Assembly (NCBI GenBank): GCA_029961685.1
Contig: JARWKL010000009.1
Span: forward strand, 11,737,758-11,801,757
From: Aristolochia californica
Taxonomy: Eukaryota > Streptophyta > Magnoliopsida > Piperales > Aristolochiaceae
DNA: 64,000 nt
Direction: 5' to 3'
Positions 22,701 to 37,700 of the stretch are shown here, piece after piece. How positions within the stretch are numbered: the stretch's first letter is position 1; each line of letters begins with the position of its first letter. The notes under the pieces are model-generated. The model worked only from the letters and a program-made list of their open reading frames with translations. It made no database searches and was not told the DNA's origin. A program made the translations under genes and the position numbers.

Positions 22701-25700
22701 TTCTCAAATTTTCCCTTGAGACTTGAGAGCCTCCAAGGAGGAAGAGGTCTCAAAGAAAATAAAGTAGAAAGTAAAAACCATAAACTGAAAAAAATTGTAC
22801 TGCAATTGAGAGGATATCGAATAAAAAAACAAACACATAAATAGATAAAGGATATAGCTTCACATACCTGCAACCTTAGCCTTTTTTTCGTGACCAGAAA
22901 ATAAAGATAGGAGCTCAAACTAAAATACAGCCAAAACACGGACAACTCTGATTTCTTCTGATACTGTTCATCCCACAATAACCACAAACACTTAAGAACA
23001 AGATTATTCCGTGGAATCCAATTTCCTCCCCACCAAATAAAAGTTTACAAAAATATACAGGCCTACCTCATGAGATCCACCAAAATGAAGTGACTCCACA
23101 TCGAGATGAAATAGAGAATTCATCAGCCCAAAAAGCCCTTGAATTAAACCATAGTCATCATTCTCTTCATAAGGCCAAACCTATACGGAAAATTTATATC
23201 CATAAAAATCAATTCATCAGGAATTTCGAAATAAATTTGAAGTAGAAGTATAGTTTCAAAAGCAGATAAGAAGACTCACAAGTGAAATCAATTGATTGTA
23301 CCTTGTTTAGGATAGCTACAGCAAGATTGATTTGTTCCAAAGTCAATTCATCACTTTCAGATATCTCCACTCTAAGAATTTGGGCAAAGAGAGACTGATG
23401 CCCCTTGATGAAATCAATAGTCTGACGAACAACTTTATTGCTAACCTGCTCAAAAGTGCAACCATGAAGTATGAAAAGTTCATACTCAACACCAAAATAG
23501 AATCGAAGAATACAATCTAGCTAGGCTGAACATTTTCTTTGACCTTCTCATTGCTGTCTAATGTTAGAAAATAAAAAGAGTCCTTAGGGTAGTTGGTAGA
23601 TTCTCACTCATTTAATGCAAGGGGAAGAGGGCATTTCAGTCAGTATATAAAGTTTTGACTTAAAGTGAAAAATAAAAGAAGTTAGGGGTCAATTTCTGAC
23701 CCCTAATGAAACTGCCCCATCAGCAGCTCTTCCTTTCTCTCTCTCCATAATCTACCCTCAGGTTGATAATTTCAAAGGCTGTATTCAATCCTTTATGGTG
23801 AACTACTGCCCCTTCCTGGGTTAAAGATTGCCATTTCTGCTTCCCTCCTTCCTGCACAGACTTAGAGGACTTCTAATTGAGTCACTTGGCTACTGATTCA
23901 CCCTATCTATGTTACTCACACGATTTTCTGTAGCTGGTGATGTTATTTACTTTTTTGGGGGGTAATTTACCTCTGTTTTTGGAGACCCTAATTGCTATTT
24001 TCCTGCACAAGAGAAGTTGTTTGATGTCTTTGCTGTTTCAGGGAAGTTAATTTGATCTCTGTTTGCTGTTACTGTACTGAAATTGTTGTTTTTTAGAACA
24101 TTAGCGTTAATTGTTTGTTGTCTAAAGCCTGTTTTTGAAATCTGTAGAGGATGGCTGATCATGTAAGTGCTCCCTGGAGTGTTTTAGTGACTAGTTAGAT
24201 ATTGGCAATTTTGTAGGTCATGTAAGATGGCTGATCATGGTGTACTGACTCCTGCCTGTACTTCTGAGAGTTCTAATACCAAGGACTCATCAGCCATCCA
24301 AATAACCAGTGTGAAGTTGAAAGGAGTTAAATTTTAATTTTTTTTAAAATGGTTATAATATTAATTCAAGAGAGAAAAAGATACATTAAGGGAGATCTGC
24401 CCTTACAACAAGGGATTGAAAGGAGGGACCCAATTTAGCACAAGAATCTGCAACCAAATTGGCTGATCTGAGAACATGGGACTAGGTACAAGGAATCAAG
24501 GATACAAGATCTATAATGTCAAGATAAATCTGCCAATGATGCGAGGATGGGAAGGTGGAGGAGGAGCATCAACAGATGACGACAGGAGAATCTCCTTCCA
24601 ACAATGAGCAGCCTGCTGAAATGATCATGAAAGATATGAAGTCCGTTAAGGAGACCAGATAGCTCAGTTGTAGTCGAATCAGCAATGACAAGAGGGCCCG
24701 AGTAGGAAATAATCGCGGTATCACTAGCATTGAAAATCGCTCTACCAAAGCCCACCAAGCTAGAACATCCGAGAGCGCACCCATCAAAGTTGAGCTTGAA
24801 GTGGCCAACTGGGGGGAAGGGGGAGTAGACATCTAAGCAATCAACTTCTAGATAGTGCGGAGAGTTGCTGAAATTCCTTTCGAGAGTGCATCCAGGCAGA
24901 AATGAGAGCAGTGGCAGTACAAGAAACCTCAGTTGCCAAGTGATAAATGACGCTCAAGTCTCTCAATTACAGGGGCCAAAGCCCTTTCCACAGCCTGCAG
25001 TCGATAAGGGGGAGCCCAAGATAAGCAAAGGGAAGAGTCATAATCGAGCAACCCAAAGTATCAGCCATAATCTGTAATAGGGGTCAATATGAATTCCCAT
25101 AATTGTTGTCTTGCTCCAATTAATCTCAGCCTAGAGGTGATCTCAAAAAGGCCAAGGAGAACCTTGATATTGTGGATTTGGTCGAGAGTGTCAATGTCAA
25201 AGAAAATAGTGTCATCTGCAAATTGGAGAAGCGGGATGTCAAAGGTACTTTGATCCGAAATGGCATCAAGTCATCCAAAGCTGCGGGCTGAGTAGAACAT
25301 AAAGGATAGTTACTCGACAATAATATTGAAGAGTAATGAGGAGAGGGGATCTCCCTACCGGATGCCACGGGATCCATGGAAGTAGCCACATACAATGCCA
25401 TTAAGTAGTAAAGAGTAAGAGGCTGATGAAATGCAGCCACAGATCCAAAATCTCCACCTGTCCCAAAAACCAATACACTGCATGACATTGTCGATGAGAG
25501 TCCAATTCACGCTTTCCAATTCCCCGTTTGGAAAGGTGGTCAATAATCTCATGGGCAGCTATGCCAGGACGAGCAATTATCTTGTATGGGCTGGATACAA
25601 GACTAATCAGATTGAAATCGCATGGATGTTCGACATTTGCTTTTTTCAGAACAAGAGCAACGAGGGAAGCACCAATGCTTCTGAAAGTGATACCCCGATC

Positions 25701-28700
25701 ATAGGGACTGCAGACCATAGAGAGAATATCCATCTTCAAAGTAGGCCAACATGATCTGTAGAATTCACCATTATAACCATCGGGGCCCGGGGCATTATCT
25801 CAGGGGAGGCCCAAAATGGCGTCCTCAATCTCAAAGTCCAAGAAGGGAAGTCCAATGAAGGCCGCCATCACTGGGGAGATTGTGAAGAATTGAAGATGTG
25901 GGAGATGAGGGCGGTAGATGCATTCTTTTCTATACAAGTCTATGAAAAAACTACGGAAGGCATCAATAAAAAAGGCCCTATCCGAGATGACTTCATTGTA
26001 GATAGACATAGAAGTCACCTAGTTAGTCCTCCGATGAGCCGAGGTGATGGCATGAAAATTTTTTGTGTTGGTATCACCCTCAGCAAGCCACTTAAACCGG
26101 GCCCGCTACTTCCATTGCACCCGCTTAGTATGGATAATAGATTGAAGTTTATTTTGAAGATCAACACGTAGAGAGAATTCTGAGTAAGAAGGACACCTTT
26201 GCTCTTCAATCAAGTCAAGGCCGACAATCTGAGACTGGAGGGAAGACTTATTGGTAGTGGCAGAAAGACAACATTCCGAGGACCAAGACTTGAGTTTACT
26301 CTTTAGTTGTTTAAATTTGTGAGGGAAAGACCAGCCATCATAATTTGTGCCCCCAATGGTTCCCCACCAACTAATTGTCAAGAAGCCAAGAGTTGTCAAA
26401 CTGGAAGGGAGCTGGGCCCCATTTGTCAACTTTAATCTCAATCTACATAGACCAATGGTCAGATCCCAAGCGGTTTAGAACCGAGCCACAAACATTAACA
26501 TGTAGTCTCAACCACTCCCTAGTGGCGAAGAAGTGGTCAAGCTTCAAGAGGATAGGCACTCTTTGCCAATTGGACGAAGTAAAACTTTGCCAAAAAGGAT
26601 AATCTCCTCAAGTTCAAAACTTCCAATAAAGTCAGCAAAACTGCACATAGTGGAAGAAATTTTGGTTGCTGGGAGGAGGTTTGTCAGTGCAGAATCTGAT
26701 TGCATTAAAGTCACCAGCGATGAGCTAAGGGATAGGCCATTGAGGAAGAAGGTTAGAGAACTCTTCCCAAAGTAAACGACGTTTCCAATAACGGGTGGGC
26801 CTTGTGGATATTTCAAAGGCTCTAGGGGACTCATACAGGGGGATCCTCTGTCCCCACTTTTATTCACTCTCATTGGAGAACAGTTAGCCGCAATGATCCA
26901 TCTGGCTAAAACATCTGGATGGCTAAGCCCTGTCTCTCCTAACCCTGTTCTCGATATTAGCCTCCTCCAATATGCAGATGACACTATTCTTTTCTGTGAT
27001 GGCACCCTCAATCAAATTCATAATTTAAGTGCCTTGCTGAGCTTATTTGAAATCTCATCTGGACAAAAAATTAGCTGGGAGAAATCCTCTATCTTTGGTT
27101 ACAATATTGAGTCCGGTCTTCTCAACTTTATGGCCAGCTATCTTGGTTGTCGTAGTGAATCATCTTTTGGATACTATTTGGGGCTTCCTCTGACCCCACG
27201 TCTCCCCTCTAAGGCTTCCTAGCACCCTATCATTGAGCATTTGGAAGGGAGACTTGCCACCTGGCGGGGAAAATTCCTCTCAAAAGCAGGCAAGTTAACT
27301 CTCATCAAATCATGTTTACAAGGAATCCTTAACTATTATTTATCTATGTTCCATTGCCCAACGTTAATCAGAAACAAAATTGAGCTCCTAAAGAGAAGTT
27401 TCCTCTGGGGTGGACCAATTGGTGAAAAAAAATATTATCTGATTAATGGGAGGAGGTATGCAAGCCAAAAGTATTAAGTGGATTGGGTATCCGAGATACA
27501 TCCACAACAAACTCTACTCTACTGCTTAAATGGACTTGGAAATTTAATATGAATCATCATTTGATTTGAAGAGCTTTTGTTAGGGAGAAAGCAAATCTCC
27601 CCTCTGGCTGGTGGACAGAGGGAGGGCGAATTCACTCTCTCTCACCTGCCTGGAGAAAAATAGCTCAGCTCCTCTCCAAATTCAAAATGGCTAAAAAATG
27701 TTACATTGGAAATGGAAATACATCAAAGTTCTGGAAAGATTGGTGGGTTGGCCAATCCCCCCTCAAAAATAGCTTCCCGGAAATCTTTGACCTCTCAGGT
27801 AACTCAGAGATCTATATCTCTGACATCTGGACAGAAAATGGGGGCTGGAATCTAAATCTTAGAAGACATCACACTGATACTGAAGCTCTCCTTGCATCCC
27901 AACTCCTTCTCACTCTTCCAACCAGACAGCCAAATACCTCCAATGATACTCTAATCTGGACTCCCTATCCCAAGGGGTCTTTCTCCACATCTTCTGCCTA
28001 TACAGACTTAAACAACCTCTCATAAGCCCACCCGAAGCACCTTGCTGCTTGTGCTTGGGATCTGCTCGCCCCTCCACGTGCTAAATTCTTCATTTAGTTT
28101 GCCTACAGAAACAAAATCTTAATTTCTGATGCTTTAATTCGTCGGGGCACCTCTGTCTTGGACCCTCACTGCCCCTTTTGCAAAAATACTCCAAAAACAG
28201 CAACACATATCCTTCTTTCATGTCAGTTTGCCTACTTAGTCTGGACTTCCCTTCTAAACAAAATTGGCCTTCAATTTTGTGCCTCTGGAAACATTGCTGA
28301 CACTATCCTCTCCCTCGTCAGTACAAACCTCCCAAAATTATGAAAAGTAATCTTATCTTGTTGTATTGGTCATATTATCTGGGCTCTCTGGAAAGAGCGC
28401 AACAGGAGGAAATTCAAACTCAAAACTTGTCCTATTGAGGTTTTGACGGAGCAAATCTCTAGTCAAGTCTCTGTTTGGCTCCTAAACAAAAAAGAATTCA
28501 AAAAACTCAGTGCTTCGAACTTTAGAGGGCATTGGCAGTCTATTGCTGGGATGTCTCTGCCATCTTGCCCCCCTAATATGGCAGTGCTTTAGGCTGCCCT
28601 GGTCCTACAGGATTTGGTGGTGTTATCCACAATGGAAATGGCGATCTCCTCTTCTCATATGCAGGTCCCCTCGGCAACTCAGATTCTACCACTGCAAAAC

Positions 28701-31700
28701 TCTCTGGTCTTTTACACGGACTCAAGATCTTCTCTAGCCACCTCTCAGGCCCCTTTTTTATTGAAGGCGATTCAAAAGTAATCATCAATTGGTGTGCTAA
28801 CTATGGTCACCCCCCGTGGCGCCATTGGGATATGTTCAATGAAATTTGTAATTTATTTTCTAGCTTAAACTGTAAATGGAACCACATTCCACGCTCTGCT
28901 AATCACCTGGCAGACTCTCAGGCTAAGGCAGGTGTCTCTCCAACACTTTGTTGTGGAGTCGGTCCCCCAAAGGTAGGTTTGTATTTTCCTCCCCTTATTT
29001 ATCAATATACGCACTTTCATAAAAAATAAAAATAAATAATTGGTGGGCCCATAAATTCCAGCAAGGCCCCAAGAAAGGCCAGTACATCTGTCCCGTAATT
29101 TAATACTGATAGAAAATGTGTCAATGCTATGGTCCATCACCTCAAATAGTGACGTGTTCCAAAGGAGAAAGATTTCGCTAGAGAATCTAACAGTGTTAAC
29201 AGCCAACTATTCCAAATTAAAAACATTCCCACAAGTCATGAACGATGGAGTCAGATAGACTTTTTTTTATGAAATGTGATTTTATTAAGAGAACAAAAAA
29301 GAGGAGTGAGCCAATGTGGATAAAATCTGTTGTCCAAGAACTTGGCATCGATCAGAAAGATCCTATGACAAGGTATTGTGATAACCAGGCAACAATCTTC
29401 ATTGCAAACAATCTTAGTCTTTCATAAAAGATCAAAGCATATAGAGGTAGATTATCATTTCATCCAAGAAGTAACTACTCCACATGTTCTGTCAGGTGAT
29501 CAACTCGGCGATATCCTAACAAAAGCACTAGGAAAGGGTGAATTTCTGAACTTCTACGGCAAGCTGGGATTGTTTGACATATACTATCCAGCTTGAGGGA
29601 GAGTGTTGAAAAATAAGAACAGGGGTATTTTGGTCATTTTACCTTCTCGTTATTTATATTTCTCGATGTAATCATGTTCTACATGTCAAACTATGTCTAT
29701 GGACCATATTTCATTTACAAAGGACACGTAGAATAGAAGATATAGAGAATTAGGGCTTTCACTTAAAGTAAGGGCAATAATGTAAATTGTACTCAACCCT
29801 AGGTCCCCCAACTCGGTCACTTTCTCAATTTTCTCTTCTCCACTTTCTCTCCTGCTCATTCTCTCTCTTCAACCTTCTTTCTTCTCAACTTTTTCAATTA
29901 CAATAAAAATATTAAGGTTTAAGAACAATCATGTAACTAATTGTCTAGTGGGACTCATTTATCAATATGAAGAGCCAATTTATGAACAGCAGAATAATCC
30001 CTCATGCAATTTGATATTCTGCATGAAGAATGAACAGCGAAACACGCATATCATACGTGATATTTTGAGAAAGTAACAATATTTTTGCAGAAGTCTCATT
30101 CATGTAAGATCTCTCTTCCATTATTGCTTTTTTTCATATCTAATCAAAACTTTTATAAAAAAAAAAATCATAATAATAATATCACGAACAAGAAAACTAA
30201 GAAATTTGAAACAGGAATAAACCTCTAAGAACTCAGATGCATCCACCAAAGATGTCAAGCAGGACACCAGCCTTAAGATTGGTGGTAGCACCAGTTGGTG
30301 CCTATCCATTTCTCCTGAAAACCCCTTCCCAATCTTTGAAGTGTCAGCTCTTCTTAAGCTTCCCTGGTACAAAAACATGTGACAGATTAAAGCCACAAGA
30401 AAAGAAACAAAATAGATGATAATAATTGCTGTATCTTATGAATGCAATAGCAGCCCAAAGATCTCGTGTGGAATTTTATAGTCCTCTATTTCTTGTGCTC
30501 TGCTGCCCACACTAAGATTTTGACTTGTAATAAATTACAAAAACATGGTCAAGTTGTGATTGACAATGTGTAATTACTGTGGTGATATTGAGTTGATCAA
30601 TCATATTTTATTGCATTTCAGTAGGCATGTGTCGAGTCAGTCTTCATATAATTTGGGATGGTTGGCTACTTCACTTATTATGCTGCTGACTTTGTCTCTC
30701 GATCCTTTTCAGGTCCTTCTGCCTTCTTGGCAGGGTTATGGTAGTTGTCTCTGGCTGCTGTTTCTGGCAACCATGGAAGAAGAGAAACTTGAGGACTTCC
30801 CAGAGAACTCAGCATTTGATTGGGTTTTTTTTTTTTTTTATAAAGTTCTTCATTCTATTCTTCTATCCTCTTCTGTCTTTGGGTTATTCACTCCTATCCA
30901 CATTCAGTTGTTAGAAGAAATTGGCTGCAGTTAATTCATTCCTCTGCCTCCTCTCTGTCTCTTATGCTTTTTCGGACTCCTCCAATTGGCTATTGAAGCA
31001 CTTTAGGAAATACAGGGCCGCCTGGTATTGGAGGTGTAATTGATGACCATGCTGGTACAGTTAAGTTGGCTTATTCGGGCTCTCATGCAGATGGAGAGGC
31101 AGTGGAAGCAGATATTACAGCACTTCTTCAAGGCTTAAATTTCTTCCCTCAAATCGTCACCGGTTCTCTTATAGTGGAAGGGGATTCTTTTGTTGTTATT
31201 TCATAGCTATCAGGATCAGATATCCTGGCTTGGTTCCGTTGTTTACGATGAGATTGTGGCCTTGTCGCCAACACTTACTATTTCTTGGTCTAATATTTTA
31301 TGTTCAGCCAATCATCTTGCTGATGGGTTGGCTAAGCCTGGTATTTCAAGACCTTATTTACTTGTGATTCTTTTCCCCTTGGGGCTTTCGGGCTTTCCTC
31401 TCCCCCCATATATATTTGCAATGAGATTATTAAAGACACATTGCCATTTAAAAAAAAAAAAAAAAGTGATTGCAGTATTAATTGTAGTTGTTGTAGAATT
31501 CCACCTTCTTGTGTAGGCCTCCAAGCCTACATGAAGTAAGATGTTCAAACACATCCATAGAAAAAAGAACCTGTGCGCCCAGCTTCCCATAGTTGTGACT
31601 AATCCTCAACAGCAGAGCAAGCTCAGCCCCACGGGTATGTAGCTGCCGCAGAGAATCCAATGTATGCCAGCTATCCTGAAAAGCCATATACACAATTCAA

Positions 31701-34700
31701 TACAGAAAAGACAGGAATTTTTTTTGAAAGTAATGATCTTTCTAATCAAATATACAAGTAGACCTAAAATACAAAGAAAAAAACTGCATATTTTGATGAT
31801 AGCTGGCAAATTCCTTAGAGAAATTGATAATGTAGGAGTAATAATAAAAACATAGAAATAGACAACATGAATGTCAGAAACATCTACGCGCCACACAACA
31901 ATAACCATATATCGATGAACATGAGCAAACACATGTCAAAAGTAAGACATGATACTACAGCCATTGTAACAGTTTTTTAGACACTTCCAAAAGAGCCAAA
32001 AGCAACTTTACAGTGAATGTAAAGCACCATAAAGCACAAATCTGTTATTTAAAAGGGTAAGGAAGAGCACCTGATAGGAGAAATTGCTGATGTTTGTGAG
32101 GCAGATTCTTAGAAACCCTCTACTTTGGAGCTGACTCAAGAAAAAATTTTCCTGGTCAATGCTAATAAATGCATCCAACACATAAAGCGATATAGCTTTC
32201 CCAGTTTCACTTCCATGAATTGCGTCTTTTGTAACCTACGTAGCTCAGGAGAGACAATTGTAAGTACTTAAACCACAAACAGCGCACATAAAAAAAAAAA
32301 AAGAGGACTTACACAGCTATTGAGTTCCAAGACAAACAAAACGAAGTATGAATTGATTTGAAAGAAAGTATGAGATTGATTAGCTCAAGGAAATATGAAC
32401 TATAATGATCAAAGCAATGGATACAACTGAACATTCAAATATCCAGTTGGTTACACCCACAGAAGCCAGTGGCCTCTTTCATGATCCTACGAGGTTCAGA
32501 AGATCTGTTGGTTAATTTGTCCTATAGTCAACATTCCTAACATCTCTTTCTCTATAAGTGAGATAGATCAATAGATGCATGATCCCCGAAATTCAAATTG
32601 TACAGTGCTACAATGCGTTTCTCGAATATTTGAAATGTCTGGAAGCCAATTGTCGTATAAGCTTTACGTCACCTATGCTCTGCAACTGCAGATTAGGCAG
32701 AACTCAAAAAGGCAGAAAATTCATTTAATATGTCTGTGGAGGTAATCTTGTAATGTGGAAGAGTTAGGAGGCTAAAAAGGTAAATAAGTGCAAGAGTATC
32801 AAATGTTAAAGAACTTTACTGCTCTCAAGTCTCTTAATTAAATCGATAGGTGAGTGCCTTGATAGCTAGAACACAATCTAGTACAAGCTAGTTCACAGAG
32901 AAGAAAAAGGAAACAATATAGACAGCAGCTGATTGCCATATGCTTTACATGAGACCTACCACATCCAGAACAGCCTGAGCCTCTTTCTTCAGTATAGAGA
33001 AATTTGCTTGAACCAATTCTGCCTGGTCTCTATTAACCTGGAGAAGAATGTAATCAATCTCAAGACTAGTACAAACTTAGAATTTTTAAGTACATTTATA
33101 TCTGGGACAGAAAACCTTCTGGAGATCCAGATCCCCCTCCCCATCCTGTTCATCCCTAAGTAAGTATTGCAATATTGAAGCCGGAATATCTGGACTAAAC
33201 ATGCTCTGACAGTACTGGAAATAACTTAGAAGTAATGCATACTGCCTGAAATTACAAAATCCTTGTGTTAAAATCGTATCACATAAAGAAAGAAAAGAAA
33301 ATGGAAGATGCATCTATTGACATTCTTATGATTACCTTCTCCTAAGGCTTTCTGATGATTCATGTCTCATGATTGCCAAAATAAGCTTGAACAAGATGGA
33401 GTGGCAAGCCCCATTTGGGAGTTGTTTTCCTAAAATAATATCAAGACATGTCACGTTGTCTGAATTGACACCTCCAGGTGATAAGAACCTTTCGTCTCGA
33501 AGTTTGGCCATGCATGTCAGTCCAACCTTAAGGTAATTCAGAATAGAAGGATCAGCACAAGAAAAATTAAATGACAAAAAACAAAAAATCCACCTGACTG
33601 ATAATCTTGCAGAACTAACAGAAACATACCTGAGTCAATGTAATCGCCATTTTTAATGAACAATCTGGAGAAGCAGATGCACTGAGAGATGAATCGAGCA
33701 CTCTGCAAGTATCAATATTTTAAATGAAAAAATGTAAATGAAAGAAATATTTAAATAAAGCATGTGAGAAATCATCTTTGGCTAACCCAAACAAAGTCTG
33801 AGAGCGGTTTTCAAGAAAAGCCATTCTTCTAGATACTGCAACCTGAAAGCAAGCAGAAAATATGAACTAACCAGTGACCAGAGGAAAGAAATGAAGAAAA
33901 GAAGCACAGGACAACAGTTTTTCAGATGATCTTGATAAGAGTTGGGTTCCCTCCCAACTTAATCAGTAAAAAGAGGGAGGAGAAGGGGTAGCGGCTCCCC
34001 TCCCCTTGTCTGTCTCCCATCAATGAAGAAAAAGAGGAGAGGAGAGGAGCGCCACCCCCACCACCTGCCTCTTTATATGTATGGAAACCAAGGAGATGGG
34101 GCCGCGACTCCTCCATTTCCCCCTTTTTCTTTGTTATACAAGAAGGGATTCCATTCCCCACTCTCCCCATGGTCATGCAAGACACGCACACTTACAAGGA
34201 ATCCTTTCTCCGATCAGCAAAGGGGGGGGGGGGGGGGGGCCTCCCCCCGACCCTTTCTTAGATATTTTTCATTAAAAAAATTGAATTTATGATGCATAAT
34301 GACAATAACCTGATACGGTTGGTGACAGGGTAATGTTTTGACAACATTGGTTTTGTTGAATCAGAAGAAAAAAAAAGTGTTATCAGATATTAAGGTTTAC
34401 AAACTCCTTTCTTCTATTTATAACTTTAATAACATTCAAAATTACATCCATGTCCTTGCTCACCCTTAAACCCCACAAAACTACTTTCCATAGCAAATGA
34501 CATTCATAGAAAATAAATAGAACTATATAAACTCCAAATTATAATTCCTAAAATACCCCCGCAAACTAGTTACAAAATATGCAGCACATTTCCCTTCTTA
34601 AGCATACAAAAAATACATCCACTAGGTCTTCAAAATCTATAGCTTGTCATTGCTTTATGTGGTGAGGACACCACTCATGTGCCACTGATTACACAAATCT

Positions 34701-37700
34701 ATACATGAAGACATCAGACTACGACAAGACCTATCATGCTGTGGTTGGGAAGTGAAGCTTTTAGGACAAACTAATTTTTATTTTATTAATTTATATTTTG
34801 TGTTGTCCTTAGAAGTAATTGTTTCATTTGTTTAGGGGCGTTTTGTCATCAGAGATATTTTGGCCATTTTGAAATGTCCTAGGGTTTTGGGTCTCTATTT
34901 AAACCCATGATGTTTGGAAATCAGATTGATTGAATGAAGTTGAAATTTTTCCCTCATTGTTCAATTCTTCTTCTCCCTCCCTGCTCTCGGCTCTGTACCT
35001 CCCCTCTCTTCCTCCTCTTCTCCTTCCACTTTCTCTCTTCTCCCTCACAGCAGCAGCACCACACACGACGCTAATCCCGCGTCATTATGGCTTCCAAATG
35101 TTCTTCGGCTTTCTAGTTTGCACATAAAGGATGACTCTTAGACACAACTTCCTATTCACTTGCACACTTATACCTTCCCCCCCTCCTCCTCCCCCCTCCC
35201 CCCCCCCCCCCCCCCCCCCTCAGTCTAGGGAGTAAATCGCCAATGATCCTGGGCTTGAACATAGTAGAAACTCTAAAATATTGTAACATTCACCGTCTTC
35301 CATCTCTAACTTAACAAAAACCCTTGAGATATCCCATTGAATAAAAAAGCCAAAACAAATACTAGTGAAAACATGGACTTTCACAATCTTAACTAGAGGG
35401 CACAACCTAAGGAAAGGGTAAAAGAAATATGAGTGACACAAGTAAAAAAAAAAACATCAAAATTGTAAGATTAAAACACAAAATAGTGATAACAATTACT
35501 AAGTAAAAAAACCAATCACTTAAGGATAGCAATAGAAACTCACTAAGGGCTATAATATGTCACCATGAAAAAAATACCCATATATACCAAAATAAGAAAA
35601 CCAACCCAAAACACTCAAACAGAAGGGATTGACACACTCAACTCTCAAGGAGTTGAAAAACAAAACAAGACATGATCTTACCAAATAAGTAAGAGTTTCA
35701 ATAAAAGACAAATAGAAAAAAATATTTAAATAATATAAAAACTAATGGGAGGATCGTAACAAACATAGCGTGAGAGCTATAGCTAATCCTAAGTGCATAG
35801 CAATATGATGCGTGTGATAGAACGACCAATTATAATAACTATCAAAATCAATCCAAAATTTGAACACAAAACATTTCAGCCAAGATAGACCATCAACAAA
35901 CTCACTAAAGATTCAAATTGTGTTGTTAAGTTCATACAATCTTGTAAAATGGGAGGAGGTGTGCAAACCAAAGTCTCTAGGTGGTTTGGGCATTAAGGAT
36001 ACTACCACTACAAACTCTACTCTCCTCCTTAAATGAATCTGGAAATTCAATCTCTATCCAGCCTTAATTTGGAGAGCGCTTGTTGCAGCAAAAGTTAACA
36101 AGCATTCAGGTTGGTGGACTGAGGGGGGACGATTCTATTCGCTCTCCTCTGCTTGGAAGAAGATCGTCAGACTTCTTCCTGAATTAAAAAATGCAATAAA
36201 GTACTACATAGGAAATGGTACCTCAACAAAATTTTGGAATGATTGGTGGACTGGCCAATCCTGTCTCAAAAATAGCCATGAAGCAACCTCTGGCCTTTCA
36301 GGTAATTTTGATGCCTTCATCTTGGACATCGGGTCAGACAATGGAGATTGGAATTTAAATCTTAGAAGACATCTCTCTGATCCTGAAGCCATTCTAGCCT
36401 CCAAACTCCTTGAAAGCCTTCTTGCAATGAAGCCCAATAACACAAATGATACTTTAATTTGGACATCGTGTTCAAAAGGGTCTTTCTCTGCTGCCTTTGC
36501 CTACAATTTCCTATGCAACACATCCACAACCCATCCAAAACACCCTACGGCCTCAGCTTGGGACCTCCTTGCCTCACAATGTGCAAAATTTTTCATTTGG
36601 TTCGCTGGCAAAAATAAAATCCTTCCTTCTGATTCTTTAATCCTAAGGGGTACCCAAATTCAGGACCCACTTTGCCCTTTCTATAAAGTTGCCCCAGAAA
36701 CAGCCAACCACATTCTCCTTTCATGTCACGTTGCCTACCCGATTTGGACCTCTCTTTTAAATTAAATCGAGCTCCAGTATTGTGTGGCTGCAAATTTACC
36801 AGATACAATCCTCTCAATAATTGATTCCAGACTCCCAAAGTTAGGTAAGATGATTATATCATGTTGTATTGGTCATATCCTATGGGTCCTATGGAAAGAA
36901 CGAAACAGGAGAAATTTTAAATTCAAATCCTCCCCAGTTGAAGTTCTGACAGAGCAAATATTGGGCCAAGTATTGGCTCGTTAACCGAAAAGAATTCAAA
37001 AAATTTAGCAGCACCAGCTTCAGGGAAAATTGGTAACTAGTTGCAAGTCTCTCTCAGCCCTCTCGTCCTTCGATCATGCCTATGTGGACCCCGCCTCCAC
37101 TGGGCCATTTCAAGCTTAACTTTTATGGGAGTGCTCTCGGATGCCCTGGTCCTGTTGGCTACAGGGGAGTTATACACAATGCAAACGACAATCTCCTCTT
37201 CTCTTATGCGGACCCCCTCAATAACTTTGACTCTACAATAGCTGATTTATCGGGATTGCTAAACGAAATCAAAATTTTCTCAAATCATCTCTCGGGTCCA
37301 TTCTGCATCAAAGGTGACTTAAAGGTGGTCATCAACTGTGTGCAAAATCCATCAGGCCCCCGTGGCATCTCTAGGATATGCATTTGGAAATATGTCATTT
37401 AAGTTCTCATTTGAATTGTAATTAGAAGCACATTCCTCGCTCTACCAATCATTTGGCAAACACCCAGGCCAAGGCGGGAGTGGCCCTCCAACCTAGGTTT
37501 GGTTGTACTTTCTTATTCTCTTTTTAATCTATTTACACACTTCAAAAAATAAAAAAGTTCATACAATCTTGATATGAATTTCAGGTTGTGCTCGAGGAAG
37601 ATGATTGGCAGTGCTAGAGAGATTGATCAACTCTACTACTTTCATGGAATTGCATCCACAATTAGACAAGCACAAATTTCAGACGAAATAATATTATAAT

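Noticed and set aside
24331..29255. Twin-priming inversion of a single LINE
   Set aside because: Both oriented parts contain their own RNase H and 3' tail and overlap in domain content, and a target duplication surrounds the plus part, so these are two nested insertions.
34023..34292. Overlapping frames in a GA/CT-rich intron stretch
   Set aside because: Low-complexity open frames on both strands without similarity or splice context.
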